Assembly (NCBI RefSeq): GCF_004341205.1
Contig: NZ_SLUL01000011.1
Span: forward strand, 28,861-92,860
Direction of reading: 5' to 3'
Length of the DNA stretch: 64,000 nt
DNA from: Thermolongibacillus altinsuensis
Lineage (GTDB): Bacteria; Bacillota; Bacilli; Bacillales; Anoxybacillaceae
In this document: piece by piece, positions 1 to 8,316 of the stretch
Layout: each line of letters opens with the position of its first letter
Numbering within the stretch: position 1 is the first letter of the stretch
Made by a program: the position numbers and the translations under genes
Notes under the pieces: generated by a model
Database searches by the model: none
What the model saw: only the letters and a program-made list of their open reading frames with translations
What the model was told of the DNA's origin: nothing

Positions 1-689
1 TTCGTCACTTACGATTTCCGGTATATCTGTTGGTTCAAACTCACTAGCTAGCCAAGCTATTGCATCTATTGATAGTGCAATTAGTGCAGTATCTAAAGAA
101 CGTTCTAAACTTGGTGCATATCAAAACCGTTTAGAGCACACAATTAATAACTTAGGAACATCTGCAGAAAACTTAACAGCTGCTGAATCTCGTATCCGTG
201 ACGTTGATTATGCCTTAGTTGCCTAAGCAGCGACAGGCACAGTCGTCCTAGCTGGAAACGGCTAGGAGTATCACCGGGTGAATTGCTGGAAACCCCTTAG
301 AGCCTTTGACGCCACAACGTAGCTGGAAACGGCAAGCGTGATGGCTTGAGAAGTCAAAGGATTGGGCAACCAGCAGCCAAGCTCCTGTCCCGAAAGGGTG
401 GAGAAGGTTCAACGACTAGGACATACCGCCTAAGGCGAGAAGCTATGGCGATGAAGTCCGTAGGGTGGACAGGATTCCTCCATCGTCCTGTATCATCCGA
501 AGCGCCCGGCCCCTAACAGGTAAAGCTGAGGGTGAAGATGTAGTCTTGTCCCTACACGAAAGTGAGGGTGGCACGATGGCCAAAGAAATGATGGAGTTCA
601 CGAAGAATAACATCCTTACTCAAGCAGCACAAGCGATGTTGGCTCAAGCAAATCAGCAGCCACAAGCAGTTCTTCAATTACTTCGCTAA
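1..689 (+). CDS. hag: Flagellin, 3' part, split by an intron (join 1..208, 576..689)
   Basis: Flagellin is the filament subunit, exported through the flagellar type III apparatus. The 5' end lies outside the window. The first exon reads in frame from base 2 and gives the conserved flagellin C-terminal helix (NRLEHTINNL, TAAESRIRDVD). The frame then runs into a stop at 224-226. The missing end, MAKEMMEFTKNNILTQAA through VLQLLR, resumes at 576 and stops at 687-689. Joining base 208 to 576 restores the family sequence RDVD-MAKEMM without any gap. Exon boundaries are inferred from this protein join and from group I rules (exon ends in U, intron ends in G). Unspliced transcript would give a flagellin lacking about the last 38 residues. 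Confidence 0.93.
209..575 (+). ncRNA. Group I self-splicing intron in hag
   Basis: The 367-nt insertion carries the four conserved group I core elements in order: P near 281-294 (AATTGCTGGAAAC), Q near 369-383 (CAGCAGCCAAGC), R near 406-419 (GTTCAACGACTAGG) and S near 532-550 (GAAGATGTAGTC). R and S can form the P7 helix through GACTA/TAGTC. P1 can be drawn with exon bases 203-206 paired to 231-234 and U208 opposite G230, which fits the required U-G pair. The last base, 575, is G. No homing endonuclease frame is present, so it is a compact ribozyme-only intron. Group I introns in flagellin genes of thermophilic Bacillaceae are known to me from memory; exact splice sites here are inferred. Confidence 0.92.
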
Positions 690-698
690 TATAATCAA

Positions 699-721
699 GT
701 CCCTCTTCTTAGAAGAGGGAC
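699..721 (+). terminator. Perfect hairpin after hag
   Basis: An 11-bp perfect stem (GTCCCTCTTCT paired with AGAAGAGGGAC) starts nine bases after the flagellin stop. It is followed by an A-rich stretch, not a clear T run, so it may act as an mRNA-stabilising 3' end or a weak terminator. Confidence 0.6.
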
Positions 722-732
722 GTTTAAAAAAG

Positions 733-774
733 TATCGTGTCTTTCCGACGATAAGAATGACACGATATTTTTTT
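733..774 (+). terminator. Intrinsic terminator after hag
   Basis: The stem TATCGTGTC pairs with GACACGATA around a 17-base loop and is followed by seven T. It is the stronger of two hairpins between hag and the glycan genes. Confidence 0.75.
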
Positions 775-805
775 AAGCGAGTTAATTAAAAAAAGGATGT
801 GTACC

Positions 806-2731
806 ATGAAACCGTTATTATCGTTATGTATGATTGTGAAAAATGAAGAAAAAGTACTAAAACGTTGTCTTGATTCTGTATATGGTATTGTTGATGAAAT
901 CGTTATTGTTGATACTGGCTCAACTGATTCTACAAAAGAAATTGCTCTAAAGTATGTAGATAAAATATATGAATTTGAGTGGACAAATAGCTTTGCAGAT
1001 GCCCGAAATTACGCACAGAAGCAGGCGAATGGAGAATGGATCTTGGTTCTTGATGCAGATGAGTATGTTGATAGGGAAAGTTTGCAACAATTAATAACGA
1101 TATTAAAAAACTCAAAAGAAGATATAGATGGTTATGATGTAACAATCTATAACTTTATGGGGACGTATGGAGAGCGTGTTCTTCAGCACAATAGTACAAG
1201 AATATATCGAAACGCTCCGAATATTTCTTATTACCGTTCGATTCATGAACAGCTCAAAAAAGAGGGGGAAGAAGGTCTAATAACGGAATCAATTCCTTTT
1301 ATTATTTATCATTCGGGATATATGGTTCAAACTGTTAAAGAAAAGAATAAGCATGATCGAAATGCACCGTTGCTTGAAAAAGAGCTAAGTTCTTCTGAAA
1401 GTGGATTTGATTACTTCAATCTAGCTAATGAATATATTTCCAAAGCAGAAGTTGAGGAGGCGTTAAAATATTATTTAAAGGCCTATAAGTTGAAGCCCGA
1501 CTTTAGGTTTAACTGGGTTTCTATGTGTGTTGTTCAAATTATTTTGTGTTTGAAATATTTAGAAAGATTTCATGATGCTTTGAATGTGATAAGTGATGCT
1601 GAGAATATTTACAGTGAGACTCCAGATTTTAAATATTTAAGAGGTGAAATTTACTACCTGCAGCATAGATACGATGATGCCTTAGAAGTTTTAACAGAGT
1701 TAGTAAACAATAAACATAAATATCAAAAATTTATAAAGAGCATCGAGTATTTAGAGTATGATCCGCACATTTTACTTGGGCATATTTACAAATATAAAGG
1801 AAATATCCAAGAGGCTGTTCGTCATTATACTAGTGCGTTGTCTATAAATAATAAAAGCTATGAAGCGTTATATAATGTTTTAGGGTTATTGGCTAAATTT
1901 CATTCTGAAGATGAGATTATCCAATTCCTAGAAAAAAGAAATTGGTTTATTAATGAAAGAGATATATCACTGCTGTTAAGAATTGTCCTTAGCCTAGGTC
2001 TGGAAACGGTTGCTGAATATTATATTTCCAAGTTAAAAGAAGAGACACTTAGAAAAGGATTTCAAATTAAGCTAAATATTATAAAAGGGGAATACGAAGA
2101 AGCGATTAAACAATTAATGAGCGGTTCTTTATATTCGTTAGAAACTTATATAAAGAATGGTTGTTTAGATTTATATGATATTTTAATTGCTTCCCTAGGC
2201 GCTGGAAAATCAGAGGTTATTCGGCTGTTAATCCATATTGTTCGTGATGAAAAAGAAAAAGAATTTTTATTATTTATCATAAATGAAACAGATCATATCC
2301 CAGAACAGACTTTTTATTTGCAGCTGATTGAACGAACGCTCCAGCTTAAAAAGTATGATTTATTCGAACAATTAATATCCCTAAAAGATAAGTTTGAAAA
2401 TAAAATTAATCTTTATCTCGGTCATCTGCTTCATCGTTATGAATTTATTGAGGTCGCTCTGGACTTTTATCAAAGTGTTGAGGATTTTAATGATTTAGAT
2501 GCGCAAGGTTTTGCAAATATTATCGAAGGATTAGCAATCAGAAACCAAATTACAGAGGCGATCCAGTACGGATTATTAGGAATTAATTTTGGTCATAACG
2601 ATTTTCGATTATATAAATATGTATTAGAGTTAATGAAACTAAACGGAATGACGTCGGAAAGAAACAATATATTGGAAAAAGCAAAAAATATTTACCCTGA
2701 TAGTAAATGGTTGATGCAACAGGGGAATTAA
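806..2731 (+). CDS. Family 2 glycosyltransferase with TPR-like tail
   Basis: Likely transfers a sugar from a nucleotide donor to a protein or glycan acceptor in the cytoplasm. The N-terminus is a GT-A fold of family 2: VKNEEKVLKRCLDSV, DTGSTD near residues 36-41 and the metal/donor motif LDADEY near 82-87. From about residue 200 onward it is helical with TPR-like repeats (for example DYFNLANEYISKAEVEEALKYY), a layout shared with peptide- and protein-modifying GT2 enzymes of the SunS type. I chose the ATG at 806 because AAAAGGA sits eight bases upstream; the ATG at 797 overlaps that site. It is the first gene of the island directly after flagellin and resembles the last island gene (16881-17948). 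Flagellin as acceptor is inference. Confidence 0.8.
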   Translation: MKPLLSLCMIVKNEEKVLKRCLDSVYGIVDEIVIVDTGSTDSTKEIALKYVDKIYEFEWTNSFADARNYAQKQANGEWILVLDADEYVDRESLQQLITILKNSKEDIDGYDVTIYNFMGTYGERVLQHNSTRIYRNAPNISYYRSIHEQLKKEGEEGLITESIPFIIYHSGYMVQTVKEKNKHDRNAPLLEKELSSSESGFDYFNLANEYISKAEVEEALKYYLKAYKLKPDFRFNWVSMCVVQIILCLKYLERFHDALNVISDAENIYSETPDFKYLRGEIYYLQHRYDDALEVLTELVNNKHKYQKFIKSIEYLEYDPHILLGHIYKYKGNIQEAVRHYTSALSINNKSYEALYNVLGLLAKFHSEDEIIQFLEKRNWFINERDISLLLRIVLSLGLETVAEYYISKLKEETLRKGFQIKLNIIKGEYEEAIKQLMSGSLYSLETYIKNGCLDLYDILIASLGAGKSEVIRLLIHIVRDEKEKEFLLFIINETDHIPEQTFYLQLIERTLQLKKYDLFEQLISLKDKFENKINLYLGHLLHRYEFIEVALDFYQSVEDFNDLDAQGFANIIEGLAIRNQITEAIQYGLLGINFGHNDFRLYKYVLELMKLNGMTSERNNILEKAKNIYPDSKWLMQQGN

Positions 2732-2744
2732 GAGGGAGACTTAC

Positions 2745-4835
2745 ATGAAAACTAGTATTATCATTCTCACTCACAATCAATTGGATTATACAAAACAGTG
2801 CATAGAAAGTATTGATAAATATACAAAAGAAGGAAGTTACGAAATTATTATCGTTGATAACCACTCTACTGATGGTACGGTAGAGTGGTTAAAACAACAA
2901 AATAACTTGAAGGTAATCTTCAATAATGAAAATCTAGGTTTTCCAAAAGGATGTAATCAAGGAATTGAGATTGCGACGGGGGAAAACATTCTTCTTTTAA
3001 ACAATGATACGATAGTCACGAAAAATTGGTTGGATAATTTATTGACATGTTTATATAGCTCTGATGATATTGGAGCAGTAGGACCAGTAACTAATTCGGC
3101 GGCTTATTATTCAACCATTCCTGTAAACTATACGTCGATTGATGAAATGCATCAATTTGCTGCAAGTTATAATGTATCAGATCCTAATAAATGGGAAGAA
3201 CGGTTAAAACTCATTGGTTTTTGCATGCTGATTAAAAAAGAAGCGGTTGATAAAGTCGGTTTACTTGATGAACGGTTTACACCAGGGAATTTCGAGGATG
3301 ATGATTATTCTGTTCGTTTGCGTAAAGCAGGATACCGTTTAATGCTTTGTAAAGATACGTTTATTCATCACTATGGGAGTGTATCCTGGGAAAAGTATGC
3401 AGATACATTTAACAGAGTTTTGCCTGAAAACGAAAAAAAATTTAAGGAAAAATGGGGGACAGATGTAAATTCATACAGAATTGAGCACGAAATGGTTGAG
3501 TTGATTACTGCTTCTAAAGAAAAAGCCATTCAAGTTCTCCACATTGGTTGCGGATCGGGTGGCACTTTATTAAAAGTGAAACATGAATATCCTTTAGCAC
3601 AATTATATGGTATAGAGAACAATCCCTTTTCAATTGAAGAAGCCAGCCGATTTGCTAGAGTTACTAGCAGTTTTGAGGATGAGGAGATACGGGAAAGAAA
3701 GTTTGATGTCATTTTATTTAGTGATAATGATAATGACTTTAAGATAGATGAATCGTTATTAAAATTTGTTAAAGAACATCTTAAGAAAAATGGGATATTT
3801 ATTGCTAAAGTTCCTAATATTGGCCACTATCTAGTGATTCAAGATTTGTTAAATGGTCATAATCCTTGTGAGAAATGTAACATGTATAGTTTTTCACAAA
3901 TTAAAAATTTACTAAAGAATGCTGGTTTTAAAGTTTCAATATCTGGCTTAAAACCTTTTATTAGCGATGATCAACAGCAATTTATCAATAAACTTATTGC
4001 TGTGCGTGGCGATGCTATTCGCCCGATGTTAGAATCAAGCTACTTTTTAGTTTCTGGTCAATTAGAGAATGGGCAACTTTTGTCTTTACTAAATAAATTA
4101 GCTTCGGAACAAAGTAATGACTCAAAAGTATTAGAAGAGTTAAATCATTATCCAATGGAACACATTATTACTACAGTTAAAGAAAATTATCATTCATCTG
4201 TTACCATGCTTAATAAAATTGCTATTGAAAATTTTGCGGCAGGAAATCATGAACACGTTCTTCCTTATCTGCAAGCTGCTTTTGAGGAAGAACCAGATAA
4301 TACGGATACTCTTTATAACTTAGCGTTTGTGTTAAATGCATATGGAGAGAAAGAATTAGCTAACCGATATCTTTCTCTAATTAAGAATCCGGATGATGAA
4401 GTACAAAAATTATTTGAAGAAATAAATGAAAGACCATTAAAAAAGATTCAAGAGCTAAAATTTTTATTGCGCCGACTAGAATTCGACATAGATTTAGAAG
4501 AAACAAAACAGATGATTGTTCATAAACTTACGCAAAATGAAATAGAAGAACAATTAATTAAAGAAGTGATAAATACAAGTATCATTGACAAAATCAAAGT
4601 ATTGCAATCGATAGCCATTATCTGTTTTGAGCAGGGACTTCATGAGCAAGTATTACCGTATTTGCAAGCAGCTTATGAACTCGATAAAGCTAACGAGGAT
4701 ACTCTCTATAATCTCGGTTATGTATTGTTATATTATGGAGAAAACGAATTGGCAGAAAGATTTTTACAGCAAATTCAGCAACCTGACGAACAAGTATTAG
4801 ATTTATTAAGGGTTGCAAGAGGAGAGTCTTTGTGA
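2745..4835 (+). CDS. Glycosyltransferase-methyltransferase-TPR fusion protein
   Basis: A 696-residue protein in three parts. Residues 1 to about 240 are a family 2 glycosyltransferase of the rhamnosyltransferase-like type (ILTHNQLDYTKQCI, DNHSTD near 38-43, LLLNNDT near 83-89, and GNFEDDDYSVRLRKAG further on). Residues about 260-400 look like a class I SAM methyltransferase (VLHIGCGSGGTLLKVK, then YGIENN). The C-terminal third holds two near-identical TPR-like blocks (HEHVLPYLQAAFEEEPDN and HEQVLPYLQAAYELDK) near residues 500 and 645. The start follows AGAGGGAGA by a good distance. Such a fusion could add a sugar and methylate it. Both activities are predicted from motifs only, and the acceptor is unknown. 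Confidence 0.8.
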   Translation: MKTSIIILTHNQLDYTKQCIESIDKYTKEGSYEIIIVDNHSTDGTVEWLKQQNNLKVIFNNENLGFPKGCNQGIEIATGENILLLNNDTIVTKNWLDNLLTCLYSSDDIGAVGPVTNSAAYYSTIPVNYTSIDEMHQFAASYNVSDPNKWEERLKLIGFCMLIKKEAVDKVGLLDERFTPGNFEDDDYSVRLRKAGYRLMLCKDTFIHHYGSVSWEKYADTFNRVLPENEKKFKEKWGTDVNSYRIEHEMVELITASKEKAIQVLHIGCGSGGTLLKVKHEYPLAQLYGIENNPFSIEEASRFARVTSSFEDEEIRERKFDVILFSDNDNDFKIDESLLKFVKEHLKKNGIFIAKVPNIGHYLVIQDLLNGHNPCEKCNMYSFSQIKNLLKNAGFKVSISGLKPFISDDQQQFINKLIAVRGDAIRPMLESSYFLVSGQLENGQLLSLLNKLASEQSNDSKVLEELNHYPMEHIITTVKENYHSSVTMLNKIAIENFAAGNHEHVLPYLQAAFEEEPDNTDTLYNLAFVLNAYGEKELANRYLSLIKNPDDEVQKLFEEINERPLKKIQELKFLLRRLEFDIDLEETKQMIVHKLTQNEIEEQLIKEVINTSIIDKIKVLQSIAIICFEQGLHEQVLPYLQAAYELDKANEDTLYNLGYVLLYYGENELAERFLQQIQQPDEQVLDLLRVARGESL

Positions 4836-6421
4836 TGAATGACAAAAAAATTGCGTTTATTTATTGTGTTAATAATCGAGCTTTATATGAAGAATCTGTT
4901 CGTTATGTAAAATCTCTTCATGTGCCAAAGGGATATGAAATTGAATTTATTGCTATCGAAGGTGCTTCAAGTATTACTTCAGGGTACAACCAAGGAATGA
5001 GGAAGACTGATGCAAAGTATAAAGTGTATTTGCATCAGGATGTGTTTATAGTTAACAAAAATTTTATTATAGATATTTTAGACATTTTTCAAAAATATTC
5101 CGAAGTTGGAATGATTGGTGTTGTTGGATCACAATCCGTACCTTTTAATGGTATTTGGTGGGAAAGTGAAAAAAAAGTTGGTAAAGTTTATGATAATCAT
5201 AACGGTAAAATGGAATTATTGAAATTTACAGACATAGAAGCAGAATTTTCAGAAGTTCAGGTTATAGACGGATTAATAATGATTACTCAATATGATCTCC
5301 AATGGAGAGAGGATTTATTCAAAGGATGGCATTTTTATGATGCATCGCATAGCTTGGAGTTTATAAGAAAAGGATATAAAGTGGTTGTGCCCAGTCAGTC
5401 TGAACCTTGGTGTGTGCATGATTGTGGGATTATTCATTTAAAAGATGATTACGACTATGATCGAGAAATATTTTGTCGAGAGTATTTATTATCTAAAAGT
5501 TTAAATTTTGATAAAATTATGAAACCTATTATTTCAATTTGTATTCCGACTTATAATCGCCAAAAAGAAATTGAGAAAAGCATTATTTCTATTGTTTCTC
5601 AAATAAATGATGAGCGTGTTGAGATTATTGTATCGGATAACGCTTCTACAGATTCCACTCAAGAAATCGTCCGATTTTATTCTAAAAAATATAAAAACAT
5701 TAAGTATGTTAGGAATGAGCAGAATTTAGGTTCGGAGCGAAATATTATTAATGCACTTAACCAAGCTTCAGGAACTTATATTTTGTTACATGGAGATGAC
5801 GACTACTTTAAGCAAGATTCATTATGTAGATTACTTAATATTGTAACCAATAATCCACAATGTTCGCTTTTTTTCATTGATGTTTTAAATGATAAAAAAG
5901 ATGTAACTTTTGGCAAAGGGTTGGATCAATATTTAAAAGAAACATCGATTTATTCAACTTTTATATCTTCTATTATGTTTAAGAAAGAATATTATTTAAA
6001 TATTAAAAACCCTACTTTGTTTATAGGAAGCTTTATTAATCAAGTATATATACAGTATAAAATTTTGCAACAAAATCCGCATTTTTGTATCATTCGAGAT
6101 GCTATTTTTACACAAGAGGGCAATGATATTATTGGCTACAATTATGGAGAAGTATTTATTAAAAATTACTTAGATATTTTACACTATTTTAAAGGTGACA
6201 ATTCGGTGAAATTTTTAACTGAGGAAACAATTAAACAGGAGAAGAAAAAAATGTTGGAAACTACGATTTTCTATTGGTATCGCTACATTTTGCGTAATAA
6301 ACCACCTGTGAGTCTTGACTATTTTGACGATATATTTGTTGAGTATTACAAAGATGAACCGTATTTCGTAACAGCAAAATCCATTTTTGAAAGAATCAAA
6401 TATGAAGAGATGCAACATTAG
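4835..6421 (+). CDS. Two-domain glycosyltransferase
   Basis: The first 220 residues resemble the Glyco_tranf_2_5 / StrF-like family (KIAFIYCVNN, SGYNQG, YLHQDVFI). The second half, from about residue 229, is a classical family 2 domain (SICIPTYNRQKEIEKSI, SDNASTDSTQEI) with HGDDDYF near residue 320 as the likely donor/metal site. The protein may therefore add two sugars or use one domain for recognition. The ATG at 4835 overlaps the upstream stop by one base and has GAGGAGAG eight bases before it; a GTG at 4832 is the alternative. Base composition is very AT-rich, like its neighbours. Substrates cannot be told from sequence. Confidence 0.78.
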   Translation: MNDKKIAFIYCVNNRALYEESVRYVKSLHVPKGYEIEFIAIEGASSITSGYNQGMRKTDAKYKVYLHQDVFIVNKNFIIDILDIFQKYSEVGMIGVVGSQSVPFNGIWWESEKKVGKVYDNHNGKMELLKFTDIEAEFSEVQVIDGLIMITQYDLQWREDLFKGWHFYDASHSLEFIRKGYKVVVPSQSEPWCVHDCGIIHLKDDYDYDREIFCREYLLSKSLNFDKIMKPIISICIPTYNRQKEIEKSIISIVSQINDERVEIIVSDNASTDSTQEIVRFYSKKYKNIKYVRNEQNLGSERNIINALNQASGTYILLHGDDDYFKQDSLCRLLNIVTNNPQCSLFFIDVLNDKKDVTFGKGLDQYLKETSIYSTFISSIMFKKEYYLNIKNPTLFIGSFINQVYIQYKILQQNPHFCIIRDAIFTQEGNDIIGYNYGEVFIKNYLDILHYFKGDNSVKFLTEETIKQEKKKMLETTIFYWYRYILRNKPPVSLDYFDDIFVEYYKDEPYFVTAKSIFERIKYEEMQH

Positions 6422-6450
6422 AATCATTTTAGAAAAGGAGTACTTGAATA

Positions 6451-7227
6451 ATGAAGGTTGTAATTTTAGCAGGTGGATTCGGTACTCGTATTAGCGAAGA
6501 GTCACATTTAAGACCGAAACCTATGGTTGAAATTGGGGGAAAACCTATACTTTGGCATATTATGAAACTATATTCTTATTATGGGTTTAATGATTTTATT
6601 ATTTGTCTGGGTTACAAAGGTTATTATATTAAAGAATATTTTGCTCATTACTTTTTACATGAGTCGGATGTAACCTTCGATTTTAGAAATAATAATCAAC
6701 AAATCATACACAATCATTCAGCAGAGCCATGGAAAGTTACCCTTGTAAACACAGGAATTAACACAATGACAGGTGGACGAATTAAAAGAATACAAAACTA
6801 TATTGGGAACGAAACATTTTTGGTTACATACGGAGACGGTGTATCTAACGTGAATATTCAAGAGTTAGTGTCTTATCATAAAGAACACGGAAAATACGCG
6901 ACTGTTACCTCTGTTCAGCCTGCTGGAAGGTTCGGAGCACTTAGTTTATCTGAAAAAAATGAGGTTCTCGGTTTTCATGAAAAACCAAAAGGGGATGGGC
7001 ACTGGATTAATGCGGGCTTCTTTGTGTTTGAACCGGAAGTGTTTGATTATTTAAAAGATGATAATACTGTTCTTGAATTAGAACCGTTACAAAATTTAGC
7101 GTTTGATAATCAGCTTATTGCGTACAAACATTATGATTTTTGGCATCCAATGGATACTCTTCGTGATAAAAAACATTTAGAGGAGTTATGGGATAGCGGT
7201 AAAGCACCTTGGAAAGTTTGGGGTTGA
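6451..7227 (+). CDS. rfbF: Glucose-1-phosphate cytidylyltransferase
   Basis: Makes CDP-glucose from CTP and glucose 1-phosphate, the first step to CDP-linked 3,6-dideoxyhexoses. The 258-residue length is typical. The nucleotidyltransferase signature opens the protein (VILAGGFGTRISEES, then RPKPMVEIGGKPILWHI), and TYGDGVSNV carries the likely metal-binding aspartate. The stretch WINAGFFVFEPEVFDYL and the ending FWHPMDTLRDK are characteristic of RfbF, not of the thymidylyltransferase at 13692. AAAAGGAG precedes the ATG. It opens a run rfbF-rfbG-rfbH in pathway order. Confidence 0.93.
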   Translation: MKVVILAGGFGTRISEESHLRPKPMVEIGGKPILWHIMKLYSYYGFNDFIICLGYKGYYIKEYFAHYFLHESDVTFDFRNNNQQIIHNHSAEPWKVTLVNTGINTMTGGRIKRIQNYIGNETFLVTYGDGVSNVNIQELVSYHKEHGKYATVTSVQPAGRFGALSLSEKNEVLGFHEKPKGDGHWINAGFFVFEPEVFDYLKDDNTVLELEPLQNLAFDNQLIAYKHYDFWHPMDTLRDKKHLEELWDSGKAPWKVWG

Positions 7228-7232
7228 TAAAT

Positions 7233-8300
7233 ATGTATTACGATTTTTGGAAAGGAAAAAAGGTATTTATTACAGGACATACAGGGTTTAAAGGAACTTG
7301 GCTATCTCTATGGTTGACAAAATTAGGGGCTCATGTTACCGGATATGCTTTACCACCTGATGAGGAAAATTCTCTTTTTTATTTATGTAAAACGGATCAG
7401 ATGGTTGATTCTTATTTTGGCGATGTCCGTGATTATGAGAAACTTCAAACTTGTCTCTTGCAAGCAAAACCAGACATTGTTATACACTTAGCTGCTCAGC
7501 CATTAGTAAGAGAATCTTATCGAAATCCGGTTGATACTTACTCTATCAATGTGATGGGAACAGTTCATTTATTAGATTCTGTTAGGAAATGTGATTGTGT
7601 AAGAGCTGTTGTCAATGTTACTACAGATAAGTGTTATGAAAATCATGAATGGCTTTGGTCATATAGAGAAAACGATGCGCTAGGTGGCAAAGATCCGTAT
7701 TCTAATAGTAAAGCATGTTCAGAGTTTGTAACAAACGCTTATCGCAATTCGTTCTTTTCACCTAAACAGTATGCTAAACATGGGGTTGCCCTTGCTTCTG
7801 CAAGAGCAGGAAATGTTATCGGAGGGGGAGATTGGGCAAAAGAAAGGCTTATACCAGACTGTTTTAGGGCTATTCTTAATAAGGAAACGCTTGTGATAAG
7901 GAATCCAAAGGCTATTCGCCCTTGGCAGCATGTTTTAGAACCTTTAAGTGGATATTTAATTCTTGCAGAATACTTGTACGAGTATGGACCTGATTATGGC
8001 GAGGCATGGAATTTTGGACCAAAAGAAGATAATCGAACAGTTGAGTGGATTGTTCAATATATCAGTAAAATATGGAAAAATGAAATAGACTATAAAGTTA
8101 TCGAAGATGAAAAGCAATTTCGTGAGGCAACATACTTAAGGCTTGACTGGGCTAAAGCTAAAAATCGGTTAAATTGGCAGCCAAAATGGCAAATTGAAAG
8201 AGCTTTAGACATGACAATGAAATGGCTTGAAGCTTATATAAGAGATGAAGACATTGCAACAATATGCTTTAAGCAAATCGAAGAATACATGAACAACTAA
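7233..8300 (+). CDS. rfbG: CDP-glucose 4,6-dehydratase
   Basis: Converts CDP-glucose to CDP-4-keto-6-deoxyglucose with bound NAD. It is an extended short-chain dehydrogenase: the Rossmann motif TGHTGFKGTWLS lies near residue 15, and the active site is seen in NVTTDKCYEN and in DPYSNSKACSE (YxxxK). Near-terminal length of 355 residues matches the family. I set the start at the ATG at 7233, which has GGGG eight bases upstream, over a TTG at 7209 that lies inside rfbF. It is followed 16 bases later by rfbH. Confidence 0.92.
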   Translation: MYYDFWKGKKVFITGHTGFKGTWLSLWLTKLGAHVTGYALPPDEENSLFYLCKTDQMVDSYFGDVRDYEKLQTCLLQAKPDIVIHLAAQPLVRESYRNPVDTYSINVMGTVHLLDSVRKCDCVRAVVNVTTDKCYENHEWLWSYRENDALGGKDPYSNSKACSEFVTNAYRNSFFSPKQYAKHGVALASARAGNVIGGGDWAKERLIPDCFRAILNKETLVIRNPKAIRPWQHVLEPLSGYLILAEYLYEYGPDYGEAWNFGPKEDNRTVEWIVQYISKIWKNEIDYKVIEDEKQFREATYLRLDWAKAKNRLNWQPKWQIERALDMTMKWLEAYIRDEDIATICFKQIEEYMNN

Positions 8301-8316
8301 ATAGAAGGTGAGAAAG

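Noticed and set aside
465..689. A 74-codon plus-strand open frame ending like flagellin
   Set aside because: It starts inside the intron; only the part from 576 is flagellin exon 2.
7209..7232. Upstream TTG start for rfbG
   Set aside because: It lies within rfbF and lacks a ribosome site, unlike ATG 7233.
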